Source: Prolixibacteraceae bacterium (GTDB lineage Bacteria; Bacteroidota; Bacteroidia; Bacteroidales; Prolixibacteraceae). Taken from it: a stretch of DNA of 48,055 nucleotides. Shown in pieces: positions 34,019 through 41,996 of this stretch. Location of the stretch: positions 1 through 48,055 of the forward strand of contig WTWZ01000018.1 of assembly GCA_009773765.1 (NCBI GenBank). Direction: 5' to 3'. The notes under the pieces are model-generated. The model made no database searches. It was not told where the DNA came from and was given only the letters and a program-made list of their open reading frames with translations. Position 1 is the stretch's first letter; every line of letters begins with the position of its first letter. The position numbers and the translations under genes were made by a program.

Positions 34019-34495
34019 TCAATTAAACCCCACCCCGTCATTCCTGCACTTTTCGCAATACCCGGGAATTTCTGGCAAATACGAAAAGCTGTTCTTCGTA
34101 TAATCAATTTCGCAGGCAAAATGCTGCAAACCATTCGAAACAACTACTTTCTCAACCCGGAGCGCCATATTGTACCGCACCACCTGGTCGAAAGTTTCCT
34201 GCGTGATTTTTACATTTGGCGCTTTAAATTCGGCAATTAAATGAGGCTGCCCAGTACGCGAATAAACCAGCAAATCAAACCGCCGCTGATTATGGTTCAC
34301 CACAATTTGTTTTTCAACTGCCATAAACGTTTCGGGATATTTCTTTTCAGTTTTTAAATATTGAATAAAATTCTGGCGAACCCATTCTTCGGGTGTTAAA
34401 ACCACAAATTTCCTCCTGATTCCGTCAAAAATAAGGTTTTTCCCATCTTCGGTTTTTATTCTGAAATCGTATTCCGGCAAATTCAGTTTTTGCAT
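34019..34495 (-). CDS. HsdR N-terminal-like nuclease-fold protein (stand-alone)
   Basis: This protein of about 158 residues belongs to the type I restriction enzyme R N-terminal family (PD-(D/E)XK-like fold). I choose the ATG at 34495 (MQKLNLPEYDFRI). The open frame extends 4 codons further to 34507. The core has PEEWVRQNFIQYLKTEKKYP, VNHNQRRFDLLVYSRTGQPH with the motif Asp, and LIAEFKAPNVKITQETFDQV with the ExK pair, so the nuclease-type residues look complete. There is no helicase domain and no hsdM or hsdS neighbour, so it is not a restriction system. Stand-alone members of this size are common in Bacteroidota; their job is unknown. It is divergent from the AMP nucleosidase gene. Confidence 0.82.
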   Translation of the reverse strand: MQKLNLPEYDFRIKTEDGKNLIFDGIRRKFVVLTPEEWVRQNFIQYLKTEKKYPETFMAVEKQIVVNHNQRRFDLLVYSRTGQPHLIAEFKAPNVKITQETFDQVVRYNMALRVEKVVVSNGLQHFACEIDYTKNSFSYLPEIPGYCEKCRNDGVGFN

Positions 34496-34522
34496 TCCAT
34501 TTGTCATTTCTAATTAACCTGT

Positions 34523-34554
34523 TTTGGCTGTGGCAAAGTAAAAATGTACATTTG
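34523..34554 (+). promoter_or_regulatory. Consensus Bacteroidota promoter for the amn-holA operon
   Basis: TTTG (34523-34526), exactly 20 bases of spacer, then TACATTTG (34547-34554): a full match to TTTG-N19-21-TAnnTTTG. Transcription would start near 34561, about 48 bases before the amn ATG. Confidence 0.7.
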
Positions 34555-34608
34555 CATCTGTTTGCCAATAACAAAAAATATTTGTTCAAAGGTAAAATTA
34601 AACACAAA

Positions 34609-35379
34609 ATGAAGACAAAAAAAGAAATTGTTGATAACTGGCTTCCGCGATATACGGGGAAAAACCTTGAAGATATCGGCAGTTACATTTTACTGGCCAA
34701 TTTCACCGGTTATGTCGAAAAATTTGCGAACCGGTTTGGCGTACCGGTTGAAGGACTGGATAAAAACATGCCAAATGCCACTGCCGACGGAATTACCATC
34801 ATCAATTTCGGGATGGGCAGCCCAAACGCGGCAACCATCATGGATTTGCTGAGTTCGATAAATCCGCGGGCTGTGCTTTTTCTGGGCAAATGCGGCGGAT
34901 TGAAAAAGAAAAACCAACTGGGTGATTTTATACTTCCAATAGCAGCAATCAGAAACGAAGGTACATCCAACGATTATATGCCACCTGAAATACCTGCCCT
35001 CCCGGCATTTACACTGCAAAGGGCAATTTCGCATATCCTCCGCGATATGGGCAAAGATTACTGGACCGGCGTTGTTTTTACCACCAACCGCAGGGTTTGG
35101 GAATTTGATTCCCGGTTTAAAAAACTCCTTACAAAAACCCGCGCAATTGCAATTGATATGGAAACAGCAACACTTTTTACAGTAGGCTTTGCCAACAAAA
35201 TACCCACCGGGGCATTGCTGTTGGTTTCCGACCAACCCATGATTTCGAGCGGGGTAAAAACTGCCGAAAGCGATAAAAAAGTGTCGTCAGCATTTGTTGA
35301 TTTGCATATTGAATCGGGAATTAACGCGCTTTTCGAGATAAAAAACAATGGCTTGTCGGTTAAACACTTAAGATTTTAA
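34609..35379 (+). CDS. amn: AMP nucleosidase
   Basis: AMP nucleosidase hydrolyses AMP to adenine and ribose 5-phosphate, adjusting adenylate pools. The 256-residue protein has the purine nucleoside phosphorylase/uridine phosphorylase fold, as in the short Bacteroidota form that lacks the N-terminal domain of the Escherichia coli enzyme. Motifs include ITIINFGMGSPNAATIMDLL, AVLFLGKCGGLKKKNQLGDF, IAAIRNEGTSNDYMPPEIPA and AIAIDMETATLFTVGFANK (the ribose-binding ME segment). I start at 34609 (MKTKKEIVDNW) because the longer frame to 34501 reads through the promoter region. Its stop is one base before holA. Confidence 0.88.
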   Translation: MKTKKEIVDNWLPRYTGKNLEDIGSYILLANFTGYVEKFANRFGVPVEGLDKNMPNATADGITIINFGMGSPNAATIMDLLSSINPRAVLFLGKCGGLKKKNQLGDFILPIAAIRNEGTSNDYMPPEIPALPAFTLQRAISHILRDMGKDYWTGVVFTTNRRVWEFDSRFKKLLTKTRAIAIDMETATLFTVGFANKIPTGALLLVSDQPMISSGVKTAESDKKVSSAFVDLHIESGINALFEIKNNGLSVKHLRF

Positions 35380-35380
35380 A

Positions 35381-36382
35381 ATGGATTTCGAGGCCATCAT
35401 TCAAAACCTGAAAAAGAAAATCATCCATCCTATTTATTTGCTTCAGGGCGAGGAACCTTACTATATCGACGAAATTTCGGACTACATCGAGAAAAACGTA
35501 TTGACCGATGCTGAAAAAGGGTTTAACCAAACCATATTTTACGGTAAAGATTCGAACGCTATAACCATTGCCGAGAGTTGCCTTCGTTTCCCAATGATGG
35601 CGCAGCGACAGGTTATTATTGTGAAAGAGGCGCAAAGCCTTAACAAAATCGAAGTACTGGCCCCGTATGCCGAAAAACCACTGGCATCAACAGTTTTGGT
35701 GTTAAATTACAAATACAGGAACCTCGATTCAAAGACCAAACTTTTCAAAGCAATAAAAAAGAACAGCGTAATCTTTACTTCCGAAAAATTAAAAGAATGG
35801 AAACTGCCAGGCTGGATAGAAAACTACCTCTCAAAACGCGAATATTCCATTACCCCGCAGGCTGCACTTCTTTTATCATCGTACCTGGGCGCCGATTTGG
35901 GTAAAGTGGCCAACGAACTCAATAAACTAATTGTTGCAGTAAAAGATACAAACAGGATAACTGCCGAACATATCGAAAAAAATATAGGGTTAAGCAAGGA
36001 ATTTAACCTTTTTGAACTTCAGAATGCACTTGGCGAAAAAAATGTTTTTAAGGCAAACCAAATCATTCGGTATTTTGGCGCAAATCCAACAGCCAACCCT
36101 GTGCAACGCACAATTCCCACACTTTTTGGTTTTTTTTCGAATATGTTTGCATGGCATTTCTTAAAAGACAAATCGGAAAGCGCCGTGGCCGCAGAACTTG
36201 GCATACATACGTATGTTGCTAAAAATGTTGCTGTTGCCGCCAAACGTTACACGCCCACCAAACTGTTTGAAATTATTGGCATTCTGCGCGAATACGACAT
36301 GAAAACAAAAGGGTTGGATGTTTCAGGGCTGGTAAGCACTGCCGATTTGCAAAAAGAAATGATTTATAAAATCTTACATTAA
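35381..36382 (+). CDS. holA: DNA polymerase III subunit delta
   Basis: HolA is the wrench subunit of the clamp loader that opens the sliding clamp. The 333-residue protein shows the N-terminal RecA-like domain beginning with PIYLLQGEEPYYIDEISDYI, followed by AQRQVIIVKEAQSLNK. The central lid domain has SSYLGADLGKVANELNKLIV and ITAEHIEKNIGLSKEFNLFE, highly characteristic of the family. The C-terminal collar domain (KLFEIIGILREYDMKTKGLD) completes it. It starts 1 base after amn, and the rhomboid gene starts directly after its stop, so the three genes form a tight operon. Length is normal. Confidence 0.93.
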   Translation: MDFEAIIQNLKKKIIHPIYLLQGEEPYYIDEISDYIEKNVLTDAEKGFNQTIFYGKDSNAITIAESCLRFPMMAQRQVIIVKEAQSLNKIEVLAPYAEKPLASTVLVLNYKYRNLDSKTKLFKAIKKNSVIFTSEKLKEWKLPGWIENYLSKREYSITPQAALLLSSYLGADLGKVANELNKLIVAVKDTNRITAEHIEKNIGLSKEFNLFELQNALGEKNVFKANQIIRYFGANPTANPVQRTIPTLFGFFSNMFAWHFLKDKSESAVAAELGIHTYVAKNVAVAAKRYTPTKLFEIIGILREYDMKTKGLDVSGLVSTADLQKEMIYKILH

Positions 36383-36994
36383 ATGATTACCTATTTTATC
36401 ATTGGTTTTACTGTACTGGTTTCGTACCTGGCCTTTCAAAACCACGAATTAATGGATAAACTGCAGTTTAATGCTGCAAAAGTGATTCACCAGAAACAGT
36501 ATTACAGGCTGGTTTCACATGCATTTATTCATGCAAACTGGCCGCATTTGCTGGTTAATATGTTTGTTCTGTTTTTTTTTGGCCGCGGAATCGAGCAGTA
36601 TTTCGGGCATTATTTTGAAAACCGGGCCATCTTCTATTTTTTGTTGCTCTATTTTGGCGGTATTCTGGCATCGAACCTCTGGAGCCTGATTAAACATCAG
36701 AACAATTACTATTACAACGCAGTTGGCGCTTCGGGCGCGGTTTCGGCAATGCTTTTTGCCTTTATCTTTTTTAATCCCTGGGAGAAGTTGTACTTTTTTG
36801 GAATTCTGCCAATTCCGGGAATTTTGTTTGCCGCCGGATACCTGTTTTACTCGTACCAGATGAGCAAAAAAAGCACCGACAATGTTGCGCACGATGCCCA
36901 CATTTTAGGCGCCATTTTCGGATTTGTATTACCCATAATTCTCCGGCCTGAGCTGTTCAGACAGTTTATTGATCAGTTAATTCCGTTTTTGTAA
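36383..36994 (+). CDS. Rhomboid family intramembrane serine protease
   Basis: This 203-residue membrane protein has six predicted helices. The catalytic serine motif GASGAV is at 115-120 (Ser117), and the His partner is in HDAHILGAIFG (His173). The N-terminal HAFIHANWPHLLVNMFVLFF has the conserved HxxxN-type helix-2 pattern, and FGRGIEQYFG marks the L1 region. Rhomboids cut transmembrane helices of other proteins within the lipid bilayer; the substrate is not predictable. Both dyad residues are present, so it should be active. It abuts holA and is followed 12 bases later by an aminotransferase gene. Confidence 0.92.
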   Translation: MITYFIIGFTVLVSYLAFQNHELMDKLQFNAAKVIHQKQYYRLVSHAFIHANWPHLLVNMFVLFFFGRGIEQYFGHYFENRAIFYFLLLYFGGILASNLWSLIKHQNNYYYNAVGASGAVSAMLFAFIFFNPWEKLYFFGILPIPGILFAAGYLFYSYQMSKKSTDNVAHDAHILGAIFGFVLPIILRPELFRQFIDQLIPFL

Positions 36995-37006
36995 GCGCCC
37001 GAAAAA

Positions 37007-37834
37007 ATGGAATACGTGATTCTAAACGGCGGGATTCTTAAAAAACATGAAACTGGTTTTACGCCTTTTTTTTGGAACGAACCGTTTGTAATTACCCAAA
37101 AAATGTGGTTTGGTTTTGGCGGTATTCCCCTTTTCTTCGAAAACATTGAAACCATAAAGCTGGTTTTAAACACGATAAATGCCGATGTACCTGATATACT
37201 GCACAATGAAAAGGAATTATTCAGGATTACAAAACGGATGCTGAATAAAAACCGGTTTTACCGGTCAGGATTAATTACTTGTCAGGTTTACATTGGAAAA
37301 ACCGAAACGAATGTGGTTTTAACCAGTGTTAATTTTCCCGGTTTCGATTTTCCGGTTTCGCAGCACGGAATCATTGTAAATTATTCTGAATTCGAAAAAT
37401 ACAGTGCAAATCCGTTAGGCCCGTTTACATTTTCAAACGAACCCATCTGGAAATTTGCAGATTCCAGAATCAGGGGAACTGCATTTCAGAATTCAATTAT
37501 ACTGAATGAGAAAGGATTTGTTTGCGATTGCATATCGGCAAATATTTTCATGGTTAAGGGCAAAACACTAATTACGCCTTCAGTTGAAACCGGCTGTTAT
37601 ACTGACACATTAAGAAAATACATTCTGAATGTTGCCGAAAAAACAGGGTTAAACGTTGTTGAATCTGACAATATCAAAAAGGAAGAAATATATCAGATGA
37701 ACGAAGTTTTTATGGCAAGCGAAGAATTTGGCATCCAATGGATTATTGGTGTTTTGAATAAACGGTTTGTACACAATTATTCGCGGATAATCCATGGGCA
37801 AATCAATGAGTTCCTGAAACAAAAACCGAAGTGA
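37007..37834 (+). CDS. Class IV aminotransferase-like protein (aminodeoxychorismate lyase/BCAT fold)
   Basis: This 275-residue fold-type IV PLP enzyme is related to 4-amino-4-deoxychorismate lyase and branched-chain aminotransferase. The C-terminal half is clear: NEKGFVCDCISANIFMVKGK (the E/D-x-xSxNIF motif) then ITPSVETGCYTDTLRKYIL and MNEVFMASEEFGIQW. The segment that should hold the PLP lysine is unusual. Where relatives read roughly K-S-x-N-[FY]-L-P followed by a helix, this protein has PIWKFADSRIRGTAFQNS, about 8 residues shorter. The Lys could be the K of WKF, but the motif is not convincing. It may be altered in activity, or the gene may have a small in-frame loss. It ends 7 bases before lptG on the other strand. 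Confidence 0.75.
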   Translation: MEYVILNGGILKKHETGFTPFFWNEPFVITQKMWFGFGGIPLFFENIETIKLVLNTINADVPDILHNEKELFRITKRMLNKNRFYRSGLITCQVYIGKTETNVVLTSVNFPGFDFPVSQHGIIVNYSEFEKYSANPLGPFTFSNEPIWKFADSRIRGTAFQNSIILNEKGFVCDCISANIFMVKGKTLITPSVETGCYTDTLRKYILNVAEKTGLNVVESDNIKKEEIYQMNEVFMASEEFGIQWIIGVLNKRFVHNYSRIIHGQINEFLKQKPK

Positions 37835-37841
37835 ATTTTAG

Positions 37842-38921
37842 TTATTTAGCAGCCCAGTGCGATACAAAAAGGGCAATAATACTGTAAAGAATATTAGGGA
37901 TCCACATGGCGACAATAACGGGTGTTGAACCGCTCACTGCAAAAACGGTAGAGATCTGCATAAAAAGAATGTACGAGAAACTAAGCGCCAGCCCCAGTCC
38001 AAGATGAAACCCAAGCCCTCCTTTAATTTTTCTCGAAGCCAAACCAGCGCCAATCAATGTAAGAATAAACGTTGAAAAAGGGGTTGCCATTCTTTTGTGT
38101 TTTTCTATTTCCCACTCAATATAGTTCACCCCACGGGTTTTCATTTTTTCAATTTCATCAATCAAATCTGGCGTAATATAGGTTTCCATTTCATTCTTTT
38201 GGACCCTGAATTCTTCTGGGGTCATATTCAGGGTTGTATCAATACGGTAACCATTTTCAAGTATCTCATAATCATCAAAAATGGTGCGCTTCCAGTAATT
38301 GTTGATAACCCATTTCCCTGTTTCCCTGTCATAACGAATATTGTCTGCTGTAAGTTTTTCTACGAGTTTTGACCCCTCAAAGCGTTCCAGTGTAAATATA
38401 TTCCCAATATCGTTTGGGGTGTAGCTTCGCATGTAAATATAAACACCGGGCTCTATTTGCCGGTGAATGTCGCGTTCAACCCCAAATCTTGCATTTTCAA
38501 TATTTTTTAATCTGAAATCGTTCATGGTTTTGGTGGCCGGCGGAATAATATAATTTCCCAACACAAAACTAAAAATAGTAATTATAAGTGCCGAAACCAT
38601 GTAAGGCCGCATTAACCGCACATACGAAACACCGCTGCTTAAAATTGCTATAATTTCGGTATTGTATGCCATTTTCGAGGTGAAGTAAATTACGGCAATA
38701 AACGTAAACAACGGGCTGAAAAGATTGGCAAAATAGGGTATAAAATTGAGGTAGTAATCTTTGATAATTTCTTTCACAGGTAAGTCCTTCGACAGAAACT
38801 CATCTAAATTCTCGGCCAAATCGAAAACCACGGCAATACTCAAAATTAATGTAATTGCATAAAAAAAAGTGCCAAGAAATTTTCTGGTAATATAAAAATC
38901 TATGGTTTTGTAGTACTTCAT
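37842..38921 (-). CDS. lptG: LPS export ABC transporter permease LptF/LptG
   Basis: Inner-membrane permease of the LptB2FG lipopolysaccharide extractor (YjgP/YjgQ family). I use the ATG at 38921 (359 residues, MKYYKTIDFYITRKFLGTFF). The open frame continues to 39023 only inside tgt. The protein has six hydrophobic helices, three at each end, around a periplasmic beta-jellyroll (about 165-260). TM1 continues FYAITLILSIAVVFDLAEN. EIIAILSSGVSYVRLMRPYM is the coupling-helix region, and WEIEKHKRMATPFSTFILTL opens the second membrane half. LptF and LptG are hard to tell apart; LptG is my preference from its place after tgt. It lies 8 bases after tgt. Confidence 0.88.
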   Translation of the reverse strand: MKYYKTIDFYITRKFLGTFFYAITLILSIAVVFDLAENLDEFLSKDLPVKEIIKDYYLNFIPYFANLFSPLFTFIAVIYFTSKMAYNTEIIAILSSGVSYVRLMRPYMVSALIITIFSFVLGNYIIPPATKTMNDFRLKNIENARFGVERDIHRQIEPGVYIYMRSYTPNDIGNIFTLERFEGSKLVEKLTADNIRYDRETGKWVINNYWKRTIFDDYEILENGYRIDTTLNMTPEEFRVQKNEMETYITPDLIDEIEKMKTRGVNYIEWEIEKHKRMATPFSTFILTLIGAGLASRKIKGGLGFHLGLGLALSFSYILFMQISTVFAVSGSTPVIVAMWIPNILYSIIALFVSHWAAK

Positions 38922-38929
38922 CGGGGTAG

Positions 38930-40057
38930 TTACAAACGATGTTTTAACCTGGTCGCCATTTCGTTTTTCCACAACGAAAAGCTGCCATCCATAATTTTCT
39001 GCCGGGCCGTTTGCACCAGCCACAAATAAAAAGCAAGGTTGTGTTGTGTGGCAATCTGCGCCCCCAGCATTTCATTCGAAATTATCAAATGCCGGAGATA
39101 GGCTTTTGAATAGCTGTCAACAAACGATGTCCCGTTTTCGTCGATAGGTGAATGGTCATTCTCCCACTTTTTGTTCCTGATGTTAATTTTGCCATTGGCT
39201 GTAAACAACATACCGTTTCTCCCGTTTCGCGACGGCATTACACAATCGAACATATCAACCCCGCGGTCAATCGATTCCAGAATATTTTCAGGAGTGCCAA
39301 CTCCCATCAGGTAACGCGGCCTGTTTTCGGGCAAATCGGCAGTAACAACCTCCGTCATTTCATACATCACATCCTCCTTTTCACCCACTGCAAGCCCCCC
39401 GATTGCGTAACCATGGGCATCGAAAGTTTTAACCTGTGCAACAGCCTTTCTTCGCAAATCGGCATAAGTACTGCCCTGAACAATGGGAAAAAGGCTTTGC
39501 TGATAACCATACTTTGGTTCGGTTTTATTAAACTGTTCGAAACACCGGTCGAGCCAGCGGAGTGTAAGTTCCATCGATTTTCTGGCGTAATCGTAATCAG
39601 CATCACCGGGGGTACATTCATCAAAAGCCATTATTATATCGGCGCCAATGGTCCGCTGAATATCAATAACACCTTCGGGGGTAAACTGGTGATACGACCC
39701 GTCGATGTGCGACTGAAACTTTGCACCAAGTTCGCTCAGTTTCCTGATATCGCCCAGCGAAAAAACCTGGAAACCACCACTGTCAGTTAAAATCGGTTTA
39801 TCCCATCCGTTAAATTTATGCAAACCTCCTGCTTTTTCAATTACATCCATTCCCGGACGCAGGTACAAATGATAGGTGTTGCCGAGAATAATCTGTGCTT
39901 TGATATCTTCTTTTAAATCGCGTGTATGAATGCCCTTTACTGTGCCAGCCGTTCCAACAGGCATAAAAATGGGAGTCTCAATTTTACCGTGGCCGGTTGT
40001 AAGCACCCCGGCCCTTGCCCTTGAATTGGTTGAAACCGTAATTAATTCAAAATTCAT
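38930..40057 (-). CDS. tgt: tRNA-guanine transglycosylase (queuosine pathway)
   Basis: Tgt swaps guanine-34 of certain tRNAs for the queuosine precursor preQ1. I choose the ATG at 40057 (375 residues, MNFELITVSTNSRARAGVLT); the frame extends 4 codons more. The TIM-barrel motifs are complete: ETPIFMPVGTAGTVKGI, LTDSGGFQVFSLGDIRKLSE with the catalytic Asp, IMAFDECTPGDADYDYARKS, IGGLAVGEKEDVMYEM and FDCVMPSRNGRNGMLFTANG with the nucleophile Asp. The zinc-binding CxCxxC of classic Tgt is absent; the same place reads SPIDENGTSFVDSYSKAYLR. I recall similar losses in other Bacteroidota Tgt proteins, so this may be a clade trait. LptG follows after 8 bases. Confidence 0.94.
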   Translation of the reverse strand: MNFELITVSTNSRARAGVLTTGHGKIETPIFMPVGTAGTVKGIHTRDLKEDIKAQIILGNTYHLYLRPGMDVIEKAGGLHKFNGWDKPILTDSGGFQVFSLGDIRKLSELGAKFQSHIDGSYHQFTPEGVIDIQRTIGADIIMAFDECTPGDADYDYARKSMELTLRWLDRCFEQFNKTEPKYGYQQSLFPIVQGSTYADLRRKAVAQVKTFDAHGYAIGGLAVGEKEDVMYEMTEVVTADLPENRPRYLMGVGTPENILESIDRGVDMFDCVMPSRNGRNGMLFTANGKINIRNKKWENDHSPIDENGTSFVDSYSKAYLRHLIISNEMLGAQIATQHNLAFYLWLVQTARQKIMDGSFSLWKNEMATRLKHRL

Positions 40058-40080
40058 TCGCCATTTCATTTAAAAGTTCG

Positions 40081-40088
40081 CAAATATA
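40081..40088 (-). promoter_or_regulatory. Candidate promoter of tgt-lptG
   Basis: On the minus strand this reads TATATTTG, an exact TAnnTTTG match, with TTTC (3 of 4 to TTTG) 22 bases upstream. It lies 24 bases before the tgt ATG chosen here, implying a very short leader. Confidence 0.5.
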
Positions 40089-40243
40089 ACTATTATACCT
40101 GAACCCTGCGGAAAGCCTAAACCGGCAACCCTGTTAATAAATTGTAATTGAAGCGTTAAAAAATTTAATTGAAATCGAATTGAAATTGGATATAATGTTT
40201 CCATTTTTGAGCGTCAAATTCGAAATCACTTTTTAATATCCGA

Positions 40244-41395
40244 ATGATTCAGACTTTAATCAACACAATCAAAGAATTGCAGGGAGCAGATTGGATTTTG
40301 CCGGCATCTTTTGCAACGCTTTTCATAATCCGTATGTTATTTCTGTTTTTGTTTACCGGTCGAATTTTATTCCGAAAAAAAACAATACAATTAACCCCTA
40401 AACCCATTTCCCTAATCTACACGGTTAGAAACGAGGAAACCAGGCTTAAAAATAACCTTGCCCCGGTATTATCAATTAATGATGTAGAATTTGAAGTAAT
40501 AGTAGTCGATAATTTCTCGCAGGACAATTCGTTCCAGGTTTTGGGGCTATTGCGCGGGAGAAGCGACCGGCTGAAAGTTTCAACCATGCACCAGGAAACC
40601 CGGTTTTCGACCAAGATGGCGCAAAACCTTGCTCTAAAAGCAGCCAGTTACGAATGGATACTTCCTGTTCCCATTACATTTGCAAACGCAACACCCGGAT
40701 GGATTTCGGGCATTTCAAACGCACTCGGCAACGACAAAACATTGGTTGTAAGTTACAGCAGCGCGCAAAATTCAAAAGGGCTTGTTAACCGCATTTACCG
40801 AATCGAAAACTACTTATCGTTTATGAAAAGTGTAGGTTGCATTCTGAATGGTTTTCCTTTTGTTTATTCTGAAGAGAACGTAGCCTTTCAAAAGAAAAAA
40901 TATTTTGAGTTGGGCGGGCATGGGTTAAAAATCAGTGAACAGTATGCAAACCTCGAATTGTTGATCAATTATTTTATCCGGAAAAAAACAACTACAATTC
41001 TTTTTCAACCTGAAACAGCCATTAAAAAAACCGAAGAATTGGTTTGGAATGATTATCTCGATATTCTGAAAAAAAATCTTAGAATTGAAAAACACCTTAC
41101 AACGCGCAAAAAAGCATTACTGGCACTTGACGAAGCCACAAAAATACTGTTTACCCCCGTTACAATTGCTGTACTGATTTTTGTATTTGAACTCTGGCCA
41201 ATAATTGCTGGTTTTCTCCTAATCAATTTCATTTCACGTTTGGTTATCATAAAATTAACGCAAAATCGTTTGAACGAACGCAAAATATTTATATCTTCGT
41301 TACTGTACGATTTGGTTGTTCCTTATTTCAAATTATTTTACCGATGGTATTTTAACAATCGACGTGAAAAGCAAAAATGGAAAGTGAAGGCATAA
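40244..41395 (+). CDS. Membrane-anchored GT2-like glycosyltransferase lacking the DxD motif
   Basis: This 383-residue protein has an N-terminal membrane helix (about 18-40) and a GT-A domain, with two or three hydrophobic helices near the C terminus (about 300-365). The GT2 start is recognisable: PISLIYTVRNEETRLKNNLA then VEFEVIVVDNFSQDNSFQVL. Further on, SEENVAFQKKKYFELGGHG matches the acceptor-side segment of the family. At the spot where relatives have the metal-binding TDADC, this protein has ILPVPITFANATPGWISGIS with no acidic residue, so catalysis as a normal metal-dependent GT2 is doubtful. The gene overlaps the sigma-factor gene by 19 bases and leads a three-gene operon with rsmG. Its role is unknown. 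Confidence 0.78.
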   Translation: MIQTLINTIKELQGADWILPASFATLFIIRMLFLFLFTGRILFRKKTIQLTPKPISLIYTVRNEETRLKNNLAPVLSINDVEFEVIVVDNFSQDNSFQVLGLLRGRSDRLKVSTMHQETRFSTKMAQNLALKAASYEWILPVPITFANATPGWISGISNALGNDKTLVVSYSSAQNSKGLVNRIYRIENYLSFMKSVGCILNGFPFVYSEENVAFQKKKYFELGGHGLKISEQYANLELLINYFIRKKTTTILFQPETAIKKTEELVWNDYLDILKKNLRIEKHLTTRKKALLALDEATKILFTPVTIAVLIFVFELWPIIAGFLLINFISRLVIIKLTQNRLNERKIFISSLLYDLVVPYFKLFYRWYFNNRREKQKWKVKA

Positions 41396-41988
41396 AATTA
41401 TCGGAGAAAGCGCTGCAGGATTACGAAATGGTCCAGAAAGCGTTAAAAGGCGACGAAAAAGCTTTTGCCAGGTTGTTAATCCGTTACAAAGACACCATTT
41501 ATTTTATGCTACTTAAAATGCTGAATAACCGCAGCGACGCCGAAGATTTAACGCTTGAGGCTTTTGGCAAGGCATTTAAAAACCTTCACCAGTATTCGCC
41601 TACTTACGCTTTTAGCACCTGGCTTTTTAAAATTGCATCAAATAATTGTGTCGATTTTTTGCGAAAGAAAAAGGGTGTAATTATTTCTATTGAAAACGAA
41701 AAAGAGCAACTTGAAATTAACGAAACCATTAAACTGAAATCGAAGGATTTAGACCCGGAAGAAAGATTAATCAAAAAACAAAAAGCTATATTATTGCGCA
41801 AAGTGGTGCGCCAGCTAAAGCCTCATTATCAAACTTTAGTCGAACTACGGTATTTTAATGAATTTTCGTACGAAGAAATATCCAAAGAACTAAACCTGCC
41901 CCTTGGCACTGTAAAAGCCCAACTGTTCAGGGCCCGCCAGATGCTGTTCAAACTGATTGAAAGTACCGAAATGAACGAACACGACTGA
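41377..41988 (+). CDS. RNA polymerase sigma factor, ECF-like sigma-70 family
   Basis: This 203-residue sigma factor has region 2 (EKAFARLLIRYKDTIYFMLL and SDAEDLTLEAFGKAFKNLHQ, with FSTWLFKIASNNCVDFLRKK as the core-binding and -10 recognition part). Region 4 is LVELRYFNEFSYEEISKELN then LPLGTVKAQLFRARQMLF, the -35 helix-turn-helix. A charged linker of about 45 residues joins them. No anti-sigma gene is adjacent. Instead it overlaps a membrane glycosyltransferase-like gene upstream by 19 bases and is followed 8 bases later by rsmG. With no partner visible, its trigger and regulon are unknown. The starting ATG is set by the overlap and by the region 1.2-like beginning. Confidence 0.92.
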   Translation: MESEGIKLSEKALQDYEMVQKALKGDEKAFARLLIRYKDTIYFMLLKMLNNRSDAEDLTLEAFGKAFKNLHQYSPTYAFSTWLFKIASNNCVDFLRKKKGVIISIENEKEQLEINETIKLKSKDLDPEERLIKKQKAILLRKVVRQLKPHYQTLVELRYFNEFSYEEISKELNLPLGTVKAQLFRARQMLFKLIESTEMNEHD

Positions 41989-41996
41989 AGCACCCG

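Noticed and set aside
39152-39790. 212-codon plus-strand open frame opposite tgt
   Set aside because: Antisense shadow of a gene with complete catalytic motifs; no promoter or recognisable domain.
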